Shown here piece after piece: positions 1 to 9,610 of a DNA stretch of 64,000 nt (the first letter of the stretch is position 1; the number at the start of each line of letters is the position of its first letter). Made by a program: the position numbers and the translations under genes. A model generated the notes under the pieces. It did no database searches, was not told the origin of the DNA, and worked only from the letters and a program-made list of their open reading frames with translations. Origin of the DNA: Siphonodentalium dalli (taxonomy: Eukaryota; Mollusca; Scaphopoda; Gadilida; Siphonodentaliidae); the NCBI GenBank assembly GCA_032622095.1, contig CP136062.1:160638875-160702874 (forward strand), read 5' to 3'.

Positions 1-603
1 AATTTACAATACATTTCTTCAATATATGCGGGCTGCAGGGTGTGCCTATGGATTCAAATTTTAAATCGAAGATGGCTGCTGGATGATAAACATGCACATA
101 AAATATGAACATGATCTGACAAAAAATACTTGAGTTATCGCATCGGATAACATGTGTCTACAGACAGATGGGCAGGCAGATGGATGGACAGATGAACAAA
201 ACAGATTGTTGATCCAGACGTTGGCATTATGTGTACCATACATGGTATGGGTACACATAAAAAACAGTCCAAATTAATCACAAATGTCAGCATATTTTGT
301 TTTATGGAGGGGGCTGTCATGGGTGAATGAACATATTAGAGAAAATATCCAGGGGGATATTCAGTTAAGTTACTGTGACCAGGATTAATATACATTTTAT
401 ATGGTCTGATCAACAGCATGTTATTGAACAGGTTCAATACAATAGCAATTATTAGCCACCACTGTAACAATAGGATTATTTGGAGTAATGGGGTACAATA
501 AGATTATTTCACAGAGACGATATTAATACTTGGCATGGTAAGCTGTCTATAAGGAATCAATAAGGCCAAACATAGTTCATTATCTGTTTCTCAGTCAAGC
601 CTT
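1..603. other. No gene seen; diverged repeat sequence
   Basis: No coding exon is convincing here. Around 45-85 the text 'gaagatggctgctgg' next to 'gggctgcagggtgtgcc' resembles the satellite units at 24-26 kb and the reversed copy near 63.4 kb, so part of this stretch is probably an old copy of that family. A short run of GGCA/GATG-type repeats lies near 160-200. The rest shows nothing I can name. Confidence 0.4.
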
Positions 604-1044
604 AGTTTAGTGTGCCTGTCATTTGCAGAATGATGTCCCCAGAGGGTGAATTTAGTGAAGCTATCCCGCATAGCAGGCTAGCATCACTAAATTCACCCTC
701 TGGTGACCTCATTCTTAGGCCTCATCTTCTCTGGAAAGTTTCTTTATTATCAAATTTCTATAGAAACTTCTTCACATAGATTCTATTTCTTTTTTAGTTT
801 AGTTTCTCTATATCCCCAAATTGTCAGACGACACATTGCATAATCGAGGTTCCCAATGGGTGTACATCACAATATTCACCATTTGGGAACCTCAATCTGA
901 GTCTATGTCTCCCATAGCAGATGAAGCCATGCAGTATGAGGTCCCTAGAGGGTGGATTTAGTGATGCTAGCCCGCTATACAGGATAGTATCACTAAATTC
1001 ACCCTCTGGGGACCTCATTCTGCAAATGACAGGCACACTAAACT
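604..1044. mobile_element. MITE family B, complete copy
   Basis: Both ends carry an inverted repeat starting AGTTTAGTGTGCCTGTC. Each end is itself a hairpin made from a 'gaggtccccagagggtg' arm and its complement, enclosing a short loop. A third, smaller hairpin (gttcccaatgg with ccatttgggaac) sits in the middle near 850-895. The element is about 440 bp and has no coding capacity. Related copies lie at 1130, 12165, 16633, 27555, 58459 and 60940. Superfamily unknown; no clear target-site duplication was found. Confidence 0.75.
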
Positions 1045-1129
1045 CAGTCTTGTTCTGAGTGGGTGGATAAGCAGGTTTATATATTTATTTTTTACTCGAA
1101 AAATTACCCAACAGGCAGGTTTGGTCTGG

Positions 1130-1345
1130 ATATAGTGTGTCTGTCATTTGCAGAATAAGGACCCCAAAGGGTGAAATTAGTGATGCTATCCCGCACAGTG
1201 GGCTTGCATCACCAAATTCACCCTCTGGGGACCTCACCCTGCTTGGGCCTCAACTGCTATGGAAGAACTAGGATCAGATTGAAGTTCCATAGTTGTAGCT
1301 GGTGATGTTCACCCATTAGTTTTTCAATAACAAAATGATATTCTT
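1130..1345 (+). mobile_element. MITE family B, left half
   Basis: This begins TAGTGTGTCTGTCATTTGC, followed by the 'accccaaagggtg' hairpin and the central 'gatgttcaccc' segment, and then stops. It is a truncated copy of the 604-1044 element. Confidence 0.65.
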
Positions 1346-1379
1346 TGGTATTTATTGGTCCAGTTTACATGTCATATTA

Positions 1380-1658
1380 CAGTAATGCTCTAATTAATCG
1401 ACTTCTTAACCACAGCAGAATTATGGGTAACTTTTCAGGATTTAGTCGGAAATATGGCTTGTTGCCATTCATCTGAAAGCTCTCAACGAGAGCTTTCCGA
1501 TGAATGGCAACAAGCCATATTTCCGACTAAATCCTGAAAAGTTACCCATAAACGAGAGCTTTCCGATGAATGGCAACAAGCCATATTTCCGACTAAATCC
1601 TGAAAAGTTACCCATAATTCTGCTGTGGTTAAGAAGTCGATTAATTAGAGCATTACTG
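1380..1658. mobile_element. MITE family A hairpin element
   Basis: The ends are CAGTAATGCTCTAATTAATC and its complement, flanked by TA on both sides (1378-1379 and 1659-1660). The body is a long palindrome based on 'ggatttagtcggaaatatgg' and its complement. One arm segment is present an extra time (about 1490-1560 and 1555-1620), so three arm copies occur instead of two. TA flanks fit a Tc1/mariner-type mover (inference). Other copies are at 11944, 48393, 55681, 57280, 58596 and 60474. Confidence 0.8.
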
Positions 1659-1837
1659 TATGTTTTCAACTTTTTTTCAACAGAATAAAGCAGAAAAACA
1701 ATGTTAAATTACATTTATTATGTTGTTGTTGCAACTGAAGGTCTGGAACCCTGAATGCATCTTTAAATTTGTTTGGCCTAAATCAATAAGTTCAATAAGC
1801 CTGCAGACAATGCAAGATCATTTGGGCGTCGTCTGCT

Positions 1838-2560
1838 ATGACGACTAGTATACCTGTCGACAGACCATCTAGAGAATGGGTCTTGGCTGCAGTGAAATCA
1901 TTCTCTAACCTTCCTCTCGACAAGGCTATCGAAAAATATAAAAATAGAATCTCCGGCAGGAACGTGACATTTACTGCTGACACAAAGCGAGATATTTATT
2001 CTGTAAAAATTGACAAAAATTTGGATGTGACGCTTAATATCAAGCCAACAGGAGACGGAACAGGACGAAATTCATATCCATTTTGTGTTAGGCTTCCGAA
2101 TTCGACGATGTTTCAGTTTACAACAACAAATTTTCTGGAATCTGTGACCTCGTCAGATTTTAAAGGACATAGTATACTGTGTGATATGAAGGACAAGAGA
2201 ACTCCCAAATGGTTCAAAGGTGGTGATAACAGCCTGTTGAATAATGAATACATGAAGGAACGATTCTCGGATTTCCCAGCTTCCATTAGTAATACAAACC
2301 AATCAGAATCGCTGAATTCCTACAAATCATGTGACCATGGTTATCACAATCAATTGGATAATTCTGAGTTTCAGAGAAATTCCCACGTCAGCAGTAATAA
2401 GGAAAGTCTTCCAATAAAACGAAAAGATGAAGAAGAAATGAGAGGGAGGAATATTGACTTTCGTTCTCGTTACATCGACTCTTTCGATGGAAAACCAGAC
2501 AGAAACGTCATCCCACATTCAAATCTACCAATAAATGTCCGGAACATTTTACCACGTTGA
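1838..2560 (+). CDS. Unrecognised 240-residue protein, single open reading frame
   Basis: I do not recognise this protein. The frame is open from 1799 and the first in-frame ATG is at 1838; a TAA sits just upstream at 1796. The first 135 residues or so look globular, with mixed hydrophobic and charged residues (for example REWVLAAVKSF near residue 12). From about residue 140 the sequence is rich in Ser, Asn, Lys and Arg, including an acidic/basic patch KRKDEEEMRGR, and is probably disordered. No signal peptide or membrane helix is visible. No introns are apparent, so it could be an intronless gene, a retrocopy or an internal exon. If DHODH continues leftwards, this ORF lies in its third intron on the opposite strand. 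A decayed copy of its 3' end lies near 4430-4753. Its length without stops in AT-rich DNA supports real coding history, but expression is unknown. Confidence 0.5.
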   Translation: MTTSIPVDRPSREWVLAAVKSFSNLPLDKAIEKYKNRISGRNVTFTADTKRDIYSVKIDKNLDVTLNIKPTGDGTGRNSYPFCVRLPNSTMFQFTTTNFLESVTSSDFKGHSILCDMKDKRTPKWFKGGDNSLLNNEYMKERFSDFPASISNTNQSESLNSYKSCDHGYHNQLDNSEFQRNSHVSSNKESLPIKRKDEEEMRGRNIDFRSRYIDSFDGKPDRNVIPHSNLPINVRNILPR

Positions 2561-3058
2561 CAAGAATTTGTAGCAGGTCGGCGAGACAAGTTACAAATGG
2601 AACACTGCATTTAAATTAAAAGTGAAAATAACAGGGCCAGAAACATTTGGCATTAATGTAATCTCTATTATTAACCATCCCTTAACTAACACTATTTCTG
2701 ATTGGGCAAAAGCCGCCACGTGGTAATCCGGGAAAAAGTCATATTGGACTCCCGAATGTCATATTGGACTCCCAAGTGTGCAATATGACTTTTTTATTGG
2801 AACTCTGTGACGTCACGAATTAACTCAATTGTGAAATGAATCGGCGAAATTGTGATGCGCGCAACACTGGTGGATTTAGCAGACGTTTCACTTCTGCATT
2901 GAGTTTTTTTCATTTCCGTGTTTACTGTTCCAAATCATGCTTTCTGATGATCAAATACAGGCTTTTGTAGAGAATTAAGTGCCGGCAAATACAAAAAATA
3001 ACCACTAAAGTTTTATTCCCAAAATTTGGACAAACATACAGATGGATGATAAAAATGT

Positions 3059-3212
3059 CATTATACACTGTTGTGTACAGTGTGAGTTTTTCTTGTACTC
3101 GTCCAGGTTGTGGTGAAATGTCATATTGAACTGCGTGTCTCGTCCAATATGACTTTTCACCACAACCTGGATGAGTACAAAAAAAACACATACTGTACAC
3201 AACATTGTATAA
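3059..3212. repeat. Long palindrome (hairpin element)
   Basis: The outer arms are 'ttgtgtacagt' and its complement, then 'tactcgtccaggttgtggtg' and its complement, with a short loop holding 'gtcatattg' motifs. The similar 'gtcatattggactccc' occurs twice at about 2738-2775. It is probably a MITE; the rest of 2561-3058 holds no recognised gene. Confidence 0.55.
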
Positions 3213-3259
3213 TAACTTTATAATCTGTCACTTCAGACATTCGGATAGCTGTTATCTGG

Positions 3260-3665
3260 AATATATAATAATAATAATAGAGAACATTTATATAGCGCTT
3301 TTCCCAAAAGGCCCAAAGCGCTCGGCCACAACACAAGTTCACGCACAAATATGCAATATACAAGTGGGTCACGTAATAAACATATGCAGAACTAAGAGGC
3401 ATCACTCTCAGGGACGACGTTTCCATAGTAGAATTTGAAAAGTTCCGATTTAAGTAATGATTTAAAAGTGTCCATGGTATCGGCTTTCTTTGTGTCGGCC
3501 TGTAGCCCATTCCAGACGGACGGAGCATGATATTCAAATGATCGTCTTCCGTAGTTTTCCGAGTCACGTCTAGGAACAGCCATCAGATTTAGATCTTCTG
3601 ATCGCAATTCGCGCGGCGGAGAGTACATATTGAGAATAGAGTCAATATAAACCGGCAAAGGCTTT
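3260..3665 (-). pseudogene. LINE (CR1/L2-like) C-terminal fragment and 3' end
   Basis: The minus strand encodes about 85 residues ending a reverse-transcriptase ORF. The pattern GRRSFEYHAPSVWNGL followed by FKSLLKSELF matches the typical CR1/L2-type C-terminus, where 'raF..aP.lWN.LP' precedes 'Fk..LK..LF'. Downstream on the same strand is 'gcgctatataaatg' followed by ATT repeats, the usual tail of this group. It is a 5'-truncated, dead copy. Confidence 0.65.
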
Positions 3666-3799
3666 GTGATGTCATTTGAGAATTTGTTATAACAAAAAGT
3701 GGCACATTTATAATCAATTCGAGCTTCAATTGGAAGATAGTGTAGTTTCGCGAGAAGAGGTGTGACGTGGTCAAATTTATATTTATATATACAGTGGAT

Positions 3800-4420
3800 G
3801 AGCTAGATATTTAGGAGTAATTGTACTTACAAGTGAAAGGGGTTAGGTTTATTATTTTGATTATGATTAAGATTATTTTACGAACATCTATTAAATGGTT
3901 GAGGTGTGTTTTAAAAATTGGGGCACAATCCATATCTATATTCATTGTAAATTTCAGTTATAAATATGAGTTTTTAACGATTACTGATTTTTTAAAGTGC
4001 ATTGTAAATTTCCACAACTCATGTACTAGTGTATCCCTTCAGAGACAAACATTTATATATGTTTTAAACAAATTTAAAATAAAAAGCGCTTTGGGTTAGA
4101 GACTTGATTGTTGACGTCGGTACCTGGCCCTGAATTGATTTAAAATTTAATATTAACTGTGAATATTTTACAACAATATCTGTGAAATTTGGGCTGTAAT
4201 ACGAAATGATGATTGAAACACCATATTGAAACCACACATGCATGAAACCTGAGAATTTGCATCCGGCTCAGTCTGGCTGAAAATTTATCTTGTAAGAAAA
4301 CTTAGTTCCCTTTGCATGCTATATATTATGAAGGTGTTTCTGTCAAAAATTAAATATTGCATTAAAAGTAGTCCGAAATTCACTAATATTTTTCGTTCTG
4401 CCTGAAATATAAATTATGAC
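3800..4420. other. No gene seen; AT-rich
   Basis: Nothing is recognisable except 'gcgctttgggttagagac' near 4086. That matches a short repeat present in about three copies at 54970-55100. Confidence 0.4.
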
Positions 4421-4424
4421 TTTG

Positions 4425-4753
4425 AAGGAAAGGAATCGAAGCATACAGAAGAGTAGTCCAAGTCTTCTCGTACTATAACCAGCTAAGATATTGGTATGGC
4501 ATCTCGCCATACCAATATCTTAGCTGGTTTTAGTACGAGAAGACTTGGACTAACAGAAGAGATGGGAGGGAGCAATATTGACTTTCTTTCTCATTACATC
4601 GACTCCTTCTAGGGAATACCAGCCAGAAACGACATCCCACATTCAAATCTATCAATAAATATCTAGAACATTTTACCACATTGACTGTAATTTGGAACAC
4701 GTCCGTGAGACAAGTTAGAAATGAAATACTGCATTTAAATCCAAAGTGAAAAT
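4425..4753 (+). pseudogene. Decayed partial copy of the 1838-2560 ORF
   Basis: From 'gatgggagggag' at about 4562 to 4753, this aligns by eye with 2437-2631, i.e. the last 40 codons or so plus about 70 bp of 3' flank. A stop codon (TAG) replaces the codon for Asp in the 'SFDG' segment, and many substitutions are present. The copy is split by a 99-bp hairpin element at 4454-4552. Because the flank beyond the stop codon is also copied, this looks like a DNA-level duplication rather than a spliced retrocopy. Confidence 0.7.
4454..4552. mobile_element. Compact 99-bp hairpin MITE with 9-bp duplication
   Basis: The element is almost entirely two arms starting TAGTCCAAGTCTTCTCGTAC, with a loop of a few bases. 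It is flanked by a perfect direct repeat ACAGAAGAG (4445-4453 and 4553-4561). A 9-bp duplication is typical of Mutator-like movers (inference). No internal coding. Confidence 0.85.
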
Positions 4754-5320
4754 AGATTTACAGCTTCAAATTAACTGTGAACTTTCGTAATAGAGGAGCG
4801 GCCAAATGCCAAAAGTGGTCGGTTACCCCTACCCTCGGTAGAACAAGTTGAAACCAACTTTTTCTGGAAGGTAAATCTATATCATTTATGAAAATGTTTC
4901 TTGGCCTTGCCGGAATTTGTGGCAGCTATGTATGGTAAGACTATTTGTGAAGGTACCCTACCGAAAAATTAGCCTGTTTTCAGTGGTTGACCAGCTATAC
5001 ATAATTGGTTCAAAGTTAATCACATCACCAAAAACAGAATGTTCTATTTGTTATTATGGGGTACACGGTGATACTAGATCGGAACATTCTTATTTTTTCT
5101 GGTTTGTTTGAGATTTCACGACGTCATGGTAGAGAATGTAACGTTCTGCATAAAAAAATCATGACGATTCAGAGAAACTGTCACCCGTCAACTCTGTAAA
5201 AAACTAGCACGCTCGATCTAGCTTATCAAATCATATATGTTTGGAAAGATTGGAGTATTTTCTATCGGGATGTATTAACTTTATTTTCCTCTCCCTACAA
5301 ATATTGCAATAATAGGCAAA
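4754..5320. other. No gene seen
   Basis: No conserved coding pattern, tandem array or TIR element was identified in this AT-rich stretch. Confidence 0.4.
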
Positions 5321-5324
5321 AACT

Positions 5325-6260
5325 TAACCCTCCCCCAATGTCATAAAATGCTAAGTATAGCCATCGCTTTTATTTAGTGTACAACACACATAAGAAGTGT
5401 AAAATGTGAATTTCCATTCATATTCACTATTAGAAGAGTATAAAAATCCAAGATGGCGTAGACGCTGGACAAAGCGAGAACCCCCGACGAACGCGAGTGC
5501 CCGCGAAGACGCCGCGCTGCGTCCAATATGGCATTCAGTTTTTATTTTAAGACTTAGTGAAGCGACATACGAAAAATCAAGAAAAAGAATGTCCCCAGTG
5601 GTAAAATCTATATTATTGTAATGACTACATAGAATAACATTTCATGTAATACATTAATTTGACCATTAATACATCTTTTCAATTGGTAAAATAATAAGTA
5701 AAAATTTATCCCTGCATCTAATGTCATAAAATTTGAAATAAAGTTATCGCATGGGATTGGAATCACTAATGATAGCATGATGCGCAGTAGTTTGTTTTAT
5801 TTAATGTAGAACACACATACGAAGTGACAGGTATGAATTTCCATCCATATTCACTATTAGAAGAGAATGAAACCACAAGATGGCATCCAATATGGCGTCC
5901 AATTTTAATTGCAACACTTAGCGAACAGACATACGAAGGGGACGTCCCCTGTAGCATATTGTATATCATTGAAGTGACTACATAGACGATATTTCATATG
6001 GAACAGTAGTGTCACCATTAGTCCATTTTATCAGTTGGAGAATTAGTAAACAAAAACTTAACCACCACACAGTCACAAACGTCCACATAATGGCGGCACT
6101 TGTGACTATAGTCCAGAATGCAAATAATTAAGCAAATCGTTCGGAATTATAAAATGTAAAATTTGCATCCACATTTGGTCTTAGGAGACAACCAAAATCC
6201 AAGATGGCACCCAACATGATGGCTAATTCTAATGTCAACACGTTGTGAACAGTGAATACG
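5325..6260 (+). repeat. Diverged direct repeats, about three units
   Basis: Similar blocks begin near 5335, 5705 and 6065. Each has 'aatgtcataaaat', then 'caacacacat' with 'gaagtg', then 'attcactattagaagag' and 'aagatggc.tccaatatggc'. The spacing is about 370 bp. They look like old tandem copies of the 'aagatggc' repeat style common in this window; no gene is seen. Confidence 0.5.
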
Positions 6261-7011
6261 AAAGCCAGTCAAAATGTATCATACGGCAGTTTGCAGCGAT
6301 ATATTGTTTAGATTGTGTGTTTATATTAAACGTCGATATGTCATGTTTGAGTAATGGTAACACAAATTTTTTTTCAGATAAAGGTTTGACATGACTGTCT
6401 AAAATTAACTTCCTTAAGCTGTCGATCAGCTCAGTAAGGGCGGGTAAACTGTGTCTTTCGTGTTGCCATTGGTTGGGTAGTATCCTACACCAGGTTCCAA
6501 ATGACACCCTTAGCTATGACGCAGGTGTGACACCAGGATTAACACTGGATAGAAATTTGCATTTGTTGAATGTTTAGGTTGTTTTTTTTAGCAATTATCA
6601 GAACTTTATATCAAATATTTGGAGAAAGACAAACCAACCAAAATAAAAAACACTCAGCGAAATTCCGAGAATGACTTAAATAGTTTAATTTGCTGAATCG
6701 TGTATCGATCTCCAATGCGCATTTTGACTATTGCTTGACACATTTGATGTCATTTTGAGACGTTCAGTCAGTAAAGCATTAACAATATGTAGACAACTGG
6801 TAATAATAGAGGATGGTCATTAACTGTTACAAATAATCATGCATTTGATGTGGTACAAAGTGATGTTGTAATGGTCAGTACTAATATATGAATTTCATTA
6901 ATATATTGTGATAGTCTAGAATGTGCAGTACTCCTTAACATGTCCTTTTGAATCTTGATTTATAGATATTCAAATTGTGTTTATGGTTTGGTCTATGGCG
7001 CCTAGGCTATT
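6261..7011. other. No gene seen
   Basis: A 90-codon open frame on the minus strand (6235-6507) has no recognisable motif. Nothing else stands out. Confidence 0.35.
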
Positions 7012-7527
7012 TCACGACATATATAGTACTGTGCTCCAGTCAGCCACAGAGATATTGTTGATGAATTTTTTTATGTTTTTCTTTGAATAGTCTCTTTGGT
7101 AAACAAAAACATCTTTGTTTATTACCTTTTTGGCTCCATTATCCACAAGAAGGTAAATGGGCAAGTGTTCATTTATGTCTTCCACAAAAATACCTGAGTA
7201 AAATGATGAAGAGAGATGACAGTTGAAGAATATGAGGGTTGCACTGAATTTTGTTATTCTGGTGGGTTTAGTTATTGTTGGTAGAAACATAAATGACTTC
7301 AATAGGTTTAAGAAGTTCTTTCCACTGGTATTATCATTATTTATGTTTATGTTAAAATCAAGAAAGGTGTCAACATCAGAATTTGGGCATCGATATATAC
7401 AAACTATTAGTTGGTTCTTGTTTTTATGATTAGGGTTTTCAATAAATAAGCTTTTAAAGCTTTCCGTGAATATAGATAGGTCTGTTCGAACTTGATCTTT
7501 AAGGTTATCATTAACATAAAATGAGGT
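7012..7527 (-). pseudogene. LINE endonuclease-domain fragment
   Basis: The minus strand reads through a partial apurinic-type endonuclease. In order there are GTSFYVNDNLK, a segment VRTDLSIFTESFKSLFIE, the strand QLIVCIYRCPNSD, DFNINI (normally LLGDFNI), PTITKPTRITKFSATLI and SGIFVEDINEHLPIY. These match the 'YRPP..', 'GDFNI', 'TRIT..SATLIDNI' and 'SDHLPI' blocks of non-LTR retrotransposon endonucleases. The catalytic 'SDH' has become NEH and bases are missing before DFNINI, so it is inactive. At its upstream side the frame runs into a 23-G tract. Confidence 0.75.
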
Positions 7528-7530
7528 GCC

Positions 7531-7553
7531 GGGGGGGGGGGGGGGGGGGGGGG
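7531..7553 (+). repeat. Poly-G tract
   Basis: There are 23 consecutive G residues, followed directly by 'tgaatttagtgatgctg', a scrap of MITE family B. Confidence 0.9.
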
Positions 7554-7969
7554 TGAATTTAGTGATGCTGTTCCCATGGTACTAAATATTTGTGCTCAAA
7601 AGTTTCCCCAACAACTTTACTGATAAATGATGAAACAGCTCGGACAAAGTTGCATCCACGGACAGTGGGGTGGGGGTATAAAAAGACTATAACCTAGATG
7701 ATTTGTATGGTGAGGGGTTAAGGAAAGGGTCACTCGACCCTTTCGACAATCCCGAAACCACTCTCCTAAAAAGATTTGTATGATGAAAATGACATAGGAG
7801 TGAACAGCTGGATGAAGCAATTACCTTTTGTTCCTATGGAACCATTTTGATCTGTGTTTGTCCAGAAGTTGAGATTCAGCATATTTCGAGATTCACTCAT
7901 TCGAGTCGAACCTGAATATTTTAAAAACTGAGATGAAGGCCTTGAATTGTCTGTTATTGTTATATGCAC
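7554..7969. other. No gene seen
   Basis: Nothing recognised beyond the MITE-B scrap at the left edge. Confidence 0.4.
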
Positions 7970-7977
7970 CCTCAATG

Positions 7978-8902
7978 CAGGGACGTGGCTAGAGGGTCTC
8001 CGTTTGGGGGGTGTCCACCTTCCATTTGCACACCCCCCCCCCCCCCCCCCCCCCCTTGCACCTCAGTGCTCAGGCCTAATATCCTATAAGACAAATACAC
8101 ATGGCTACGGGCAAGAAACCAGGACACACCGGGCCCACCATGGTTGTTCGGCCCGGTGTGAGAAATTTTTGAAAACTATACAAGAAAATCGCAAATCTAG
8201 ATTGGCCTCAACTAAAGCTTTCCTAGTGTTGGAAATTTCAAACCTCACACTCCCCCTCAGGTTGGAAAATTCTCCAACTGATGACCATTTCAGTCCACAA
8301 GTTTGACCAAATGTACCAAATATTGTTTTGTTAAACTAATTAGCATTTTGTTTTGGTCACGGGGGAGGGACAATGACACACCGGGCCGACCGGGTGTGTG
8401 AACATTTTTTAATCTGAACAAGAAAGTCGACTAGACTCAAGTCTTCCTCGAGTTGGAAATTTAGGTTGGAAATTTTTCCAACTGATGACAATTCCAATGA
8501 CAATGTTGAACAAATGTATGACAATATTGTTTTCTTAAATTAACTAGCAGTTTTTGACTGGCCACGGGGGAGGGACCAGGACACAAGCTTTCCAAGTGTT
8601 GGAAATTTCCAACCTGTCACCCCCCCCTTAAGGTTGGAAAATTTCCAACGGATGACCATTTCAGTCCAAAAATTTGACAAATAGGAAAATATGCAAATAT
8701 TGGTCCAAAAACAATTAATTCCCCCCAATAAATTGTTTGAAAATCAAACTACAAGAACATTTTCAACCTATTGTTGGTGTGAAATTTCCAACTAATGTTT
8801 TGGCAAGTATGAAATTTCCAACTGTTGAAAATTTTGACAAAAGTTGGGGGGGGGGGGGGGGGGGTGAGACACCCCCCAAACCCCCCTGTCGCCACGTCTC
8901 TG
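7978..8902. mobile_element. hAT-like non-autonomous element with 8-bp duplication
   Basis: The termini are CAGGGACGTGGC and GCCACGTCTCTG (one mismatch). They are flanked by a perfect 8-bp direct repeat CCTCAATG (7970-7977 and 8903-8910), the hallmark of hAT insertion. Inside are a long C tract near 8032-8055 and a G tract near 8846-8863 placed almost symmetrically, paired 'ccgggccgaccgg'-type blocks and many 'ttggaaatttccaa' palindromes. There is no transposase. Confidence 0.85.
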
Positions 8903-8960
8903 CCTCAATGATGTCTTATACACCTAATTTCCAAAATTGGATAATGCTATACACTCCTCG

Positions 8961-9018
8961 ATATTGGCCATGGCAATAAGCAAGGCGTGGTAAATGCCGT
9001 GGCAACATGTGGAATCTA
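8961..9018 (+). repeat. Dispersed 58-bp conserved core repeat
   Basis: The block runs from 'atattggcca' to 'gtggcaacatgtggaatcta'. Close copies occur at 16299-16360 (opposite strand) and 28261-28323. It is probably part of a SINE or MITE family; its type is unknown. Confidence 0.6.
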
Positions 9019-9029
9019 ACATGCTACAG

Positions 9030-9482
9030 AAATGCAGTGTTCACACTGGCGGTGACCAAATTAGAGCAGTCTTTGAAAGACTCTACTGGACTACAGATCT
9101 ATACAAAGCAGTGTTCTAACTGACGCTGGCCAAATTAGAGCAGTCTTTGAAAAACTCTACTGGACTACAGATATATACAATACAATGAACATTAGCAGTG
9201 GCCAAATTAGAGCAGTCTTTGAAATACTCTACTGGACTACAGATCTATACAATACAATGAACATTGGCAGTGGCCAAATTAGAGCAGTCTTTGAAAGACT
9301 CTACTGGACTACAGATCTATACAATAAAATGAACACTAGCGGTGGCCAAATTAGAGCAGTCTTTGAAAGACTTTACCAGTCTACAGATCTACATGTATAC
9401 AATACAATGAACATTGGTAGTGGCCAAATTAGAGCAGGGTTTGAAAGACTCTACCGGTCTACAGATCTATACAATACAGTAT
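9030..9482 (+). repeat. 72-bp tandem repeat, about 6 units
   Basis: The unit contains 'ggccaaattagagcagtc' and 'ggactacagatctatacaa'. Most units are 72 bp, exactly 24 codons. This keeps one frame open for 99 codons without meaning that it is translated. Confidence 0.85.
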
Positions 9483-9610
9483 GAAGTTTGGTGATGATCA
9501 GATGGGAGATGTGATCTGTAGGGTGTGCTAATGGAAATTGCTGATGGATGGATGGATGGACAGACTAAGAGTGCGGTAACTTTTTTATCATGCTCACCAG
9601 ACTTGTTGTA

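Noticed and set aside
6235-6507. 90-codon minus-strand ORF
   Set aside because: No motif, no duplicate and no splice context; length is compatible with chance.
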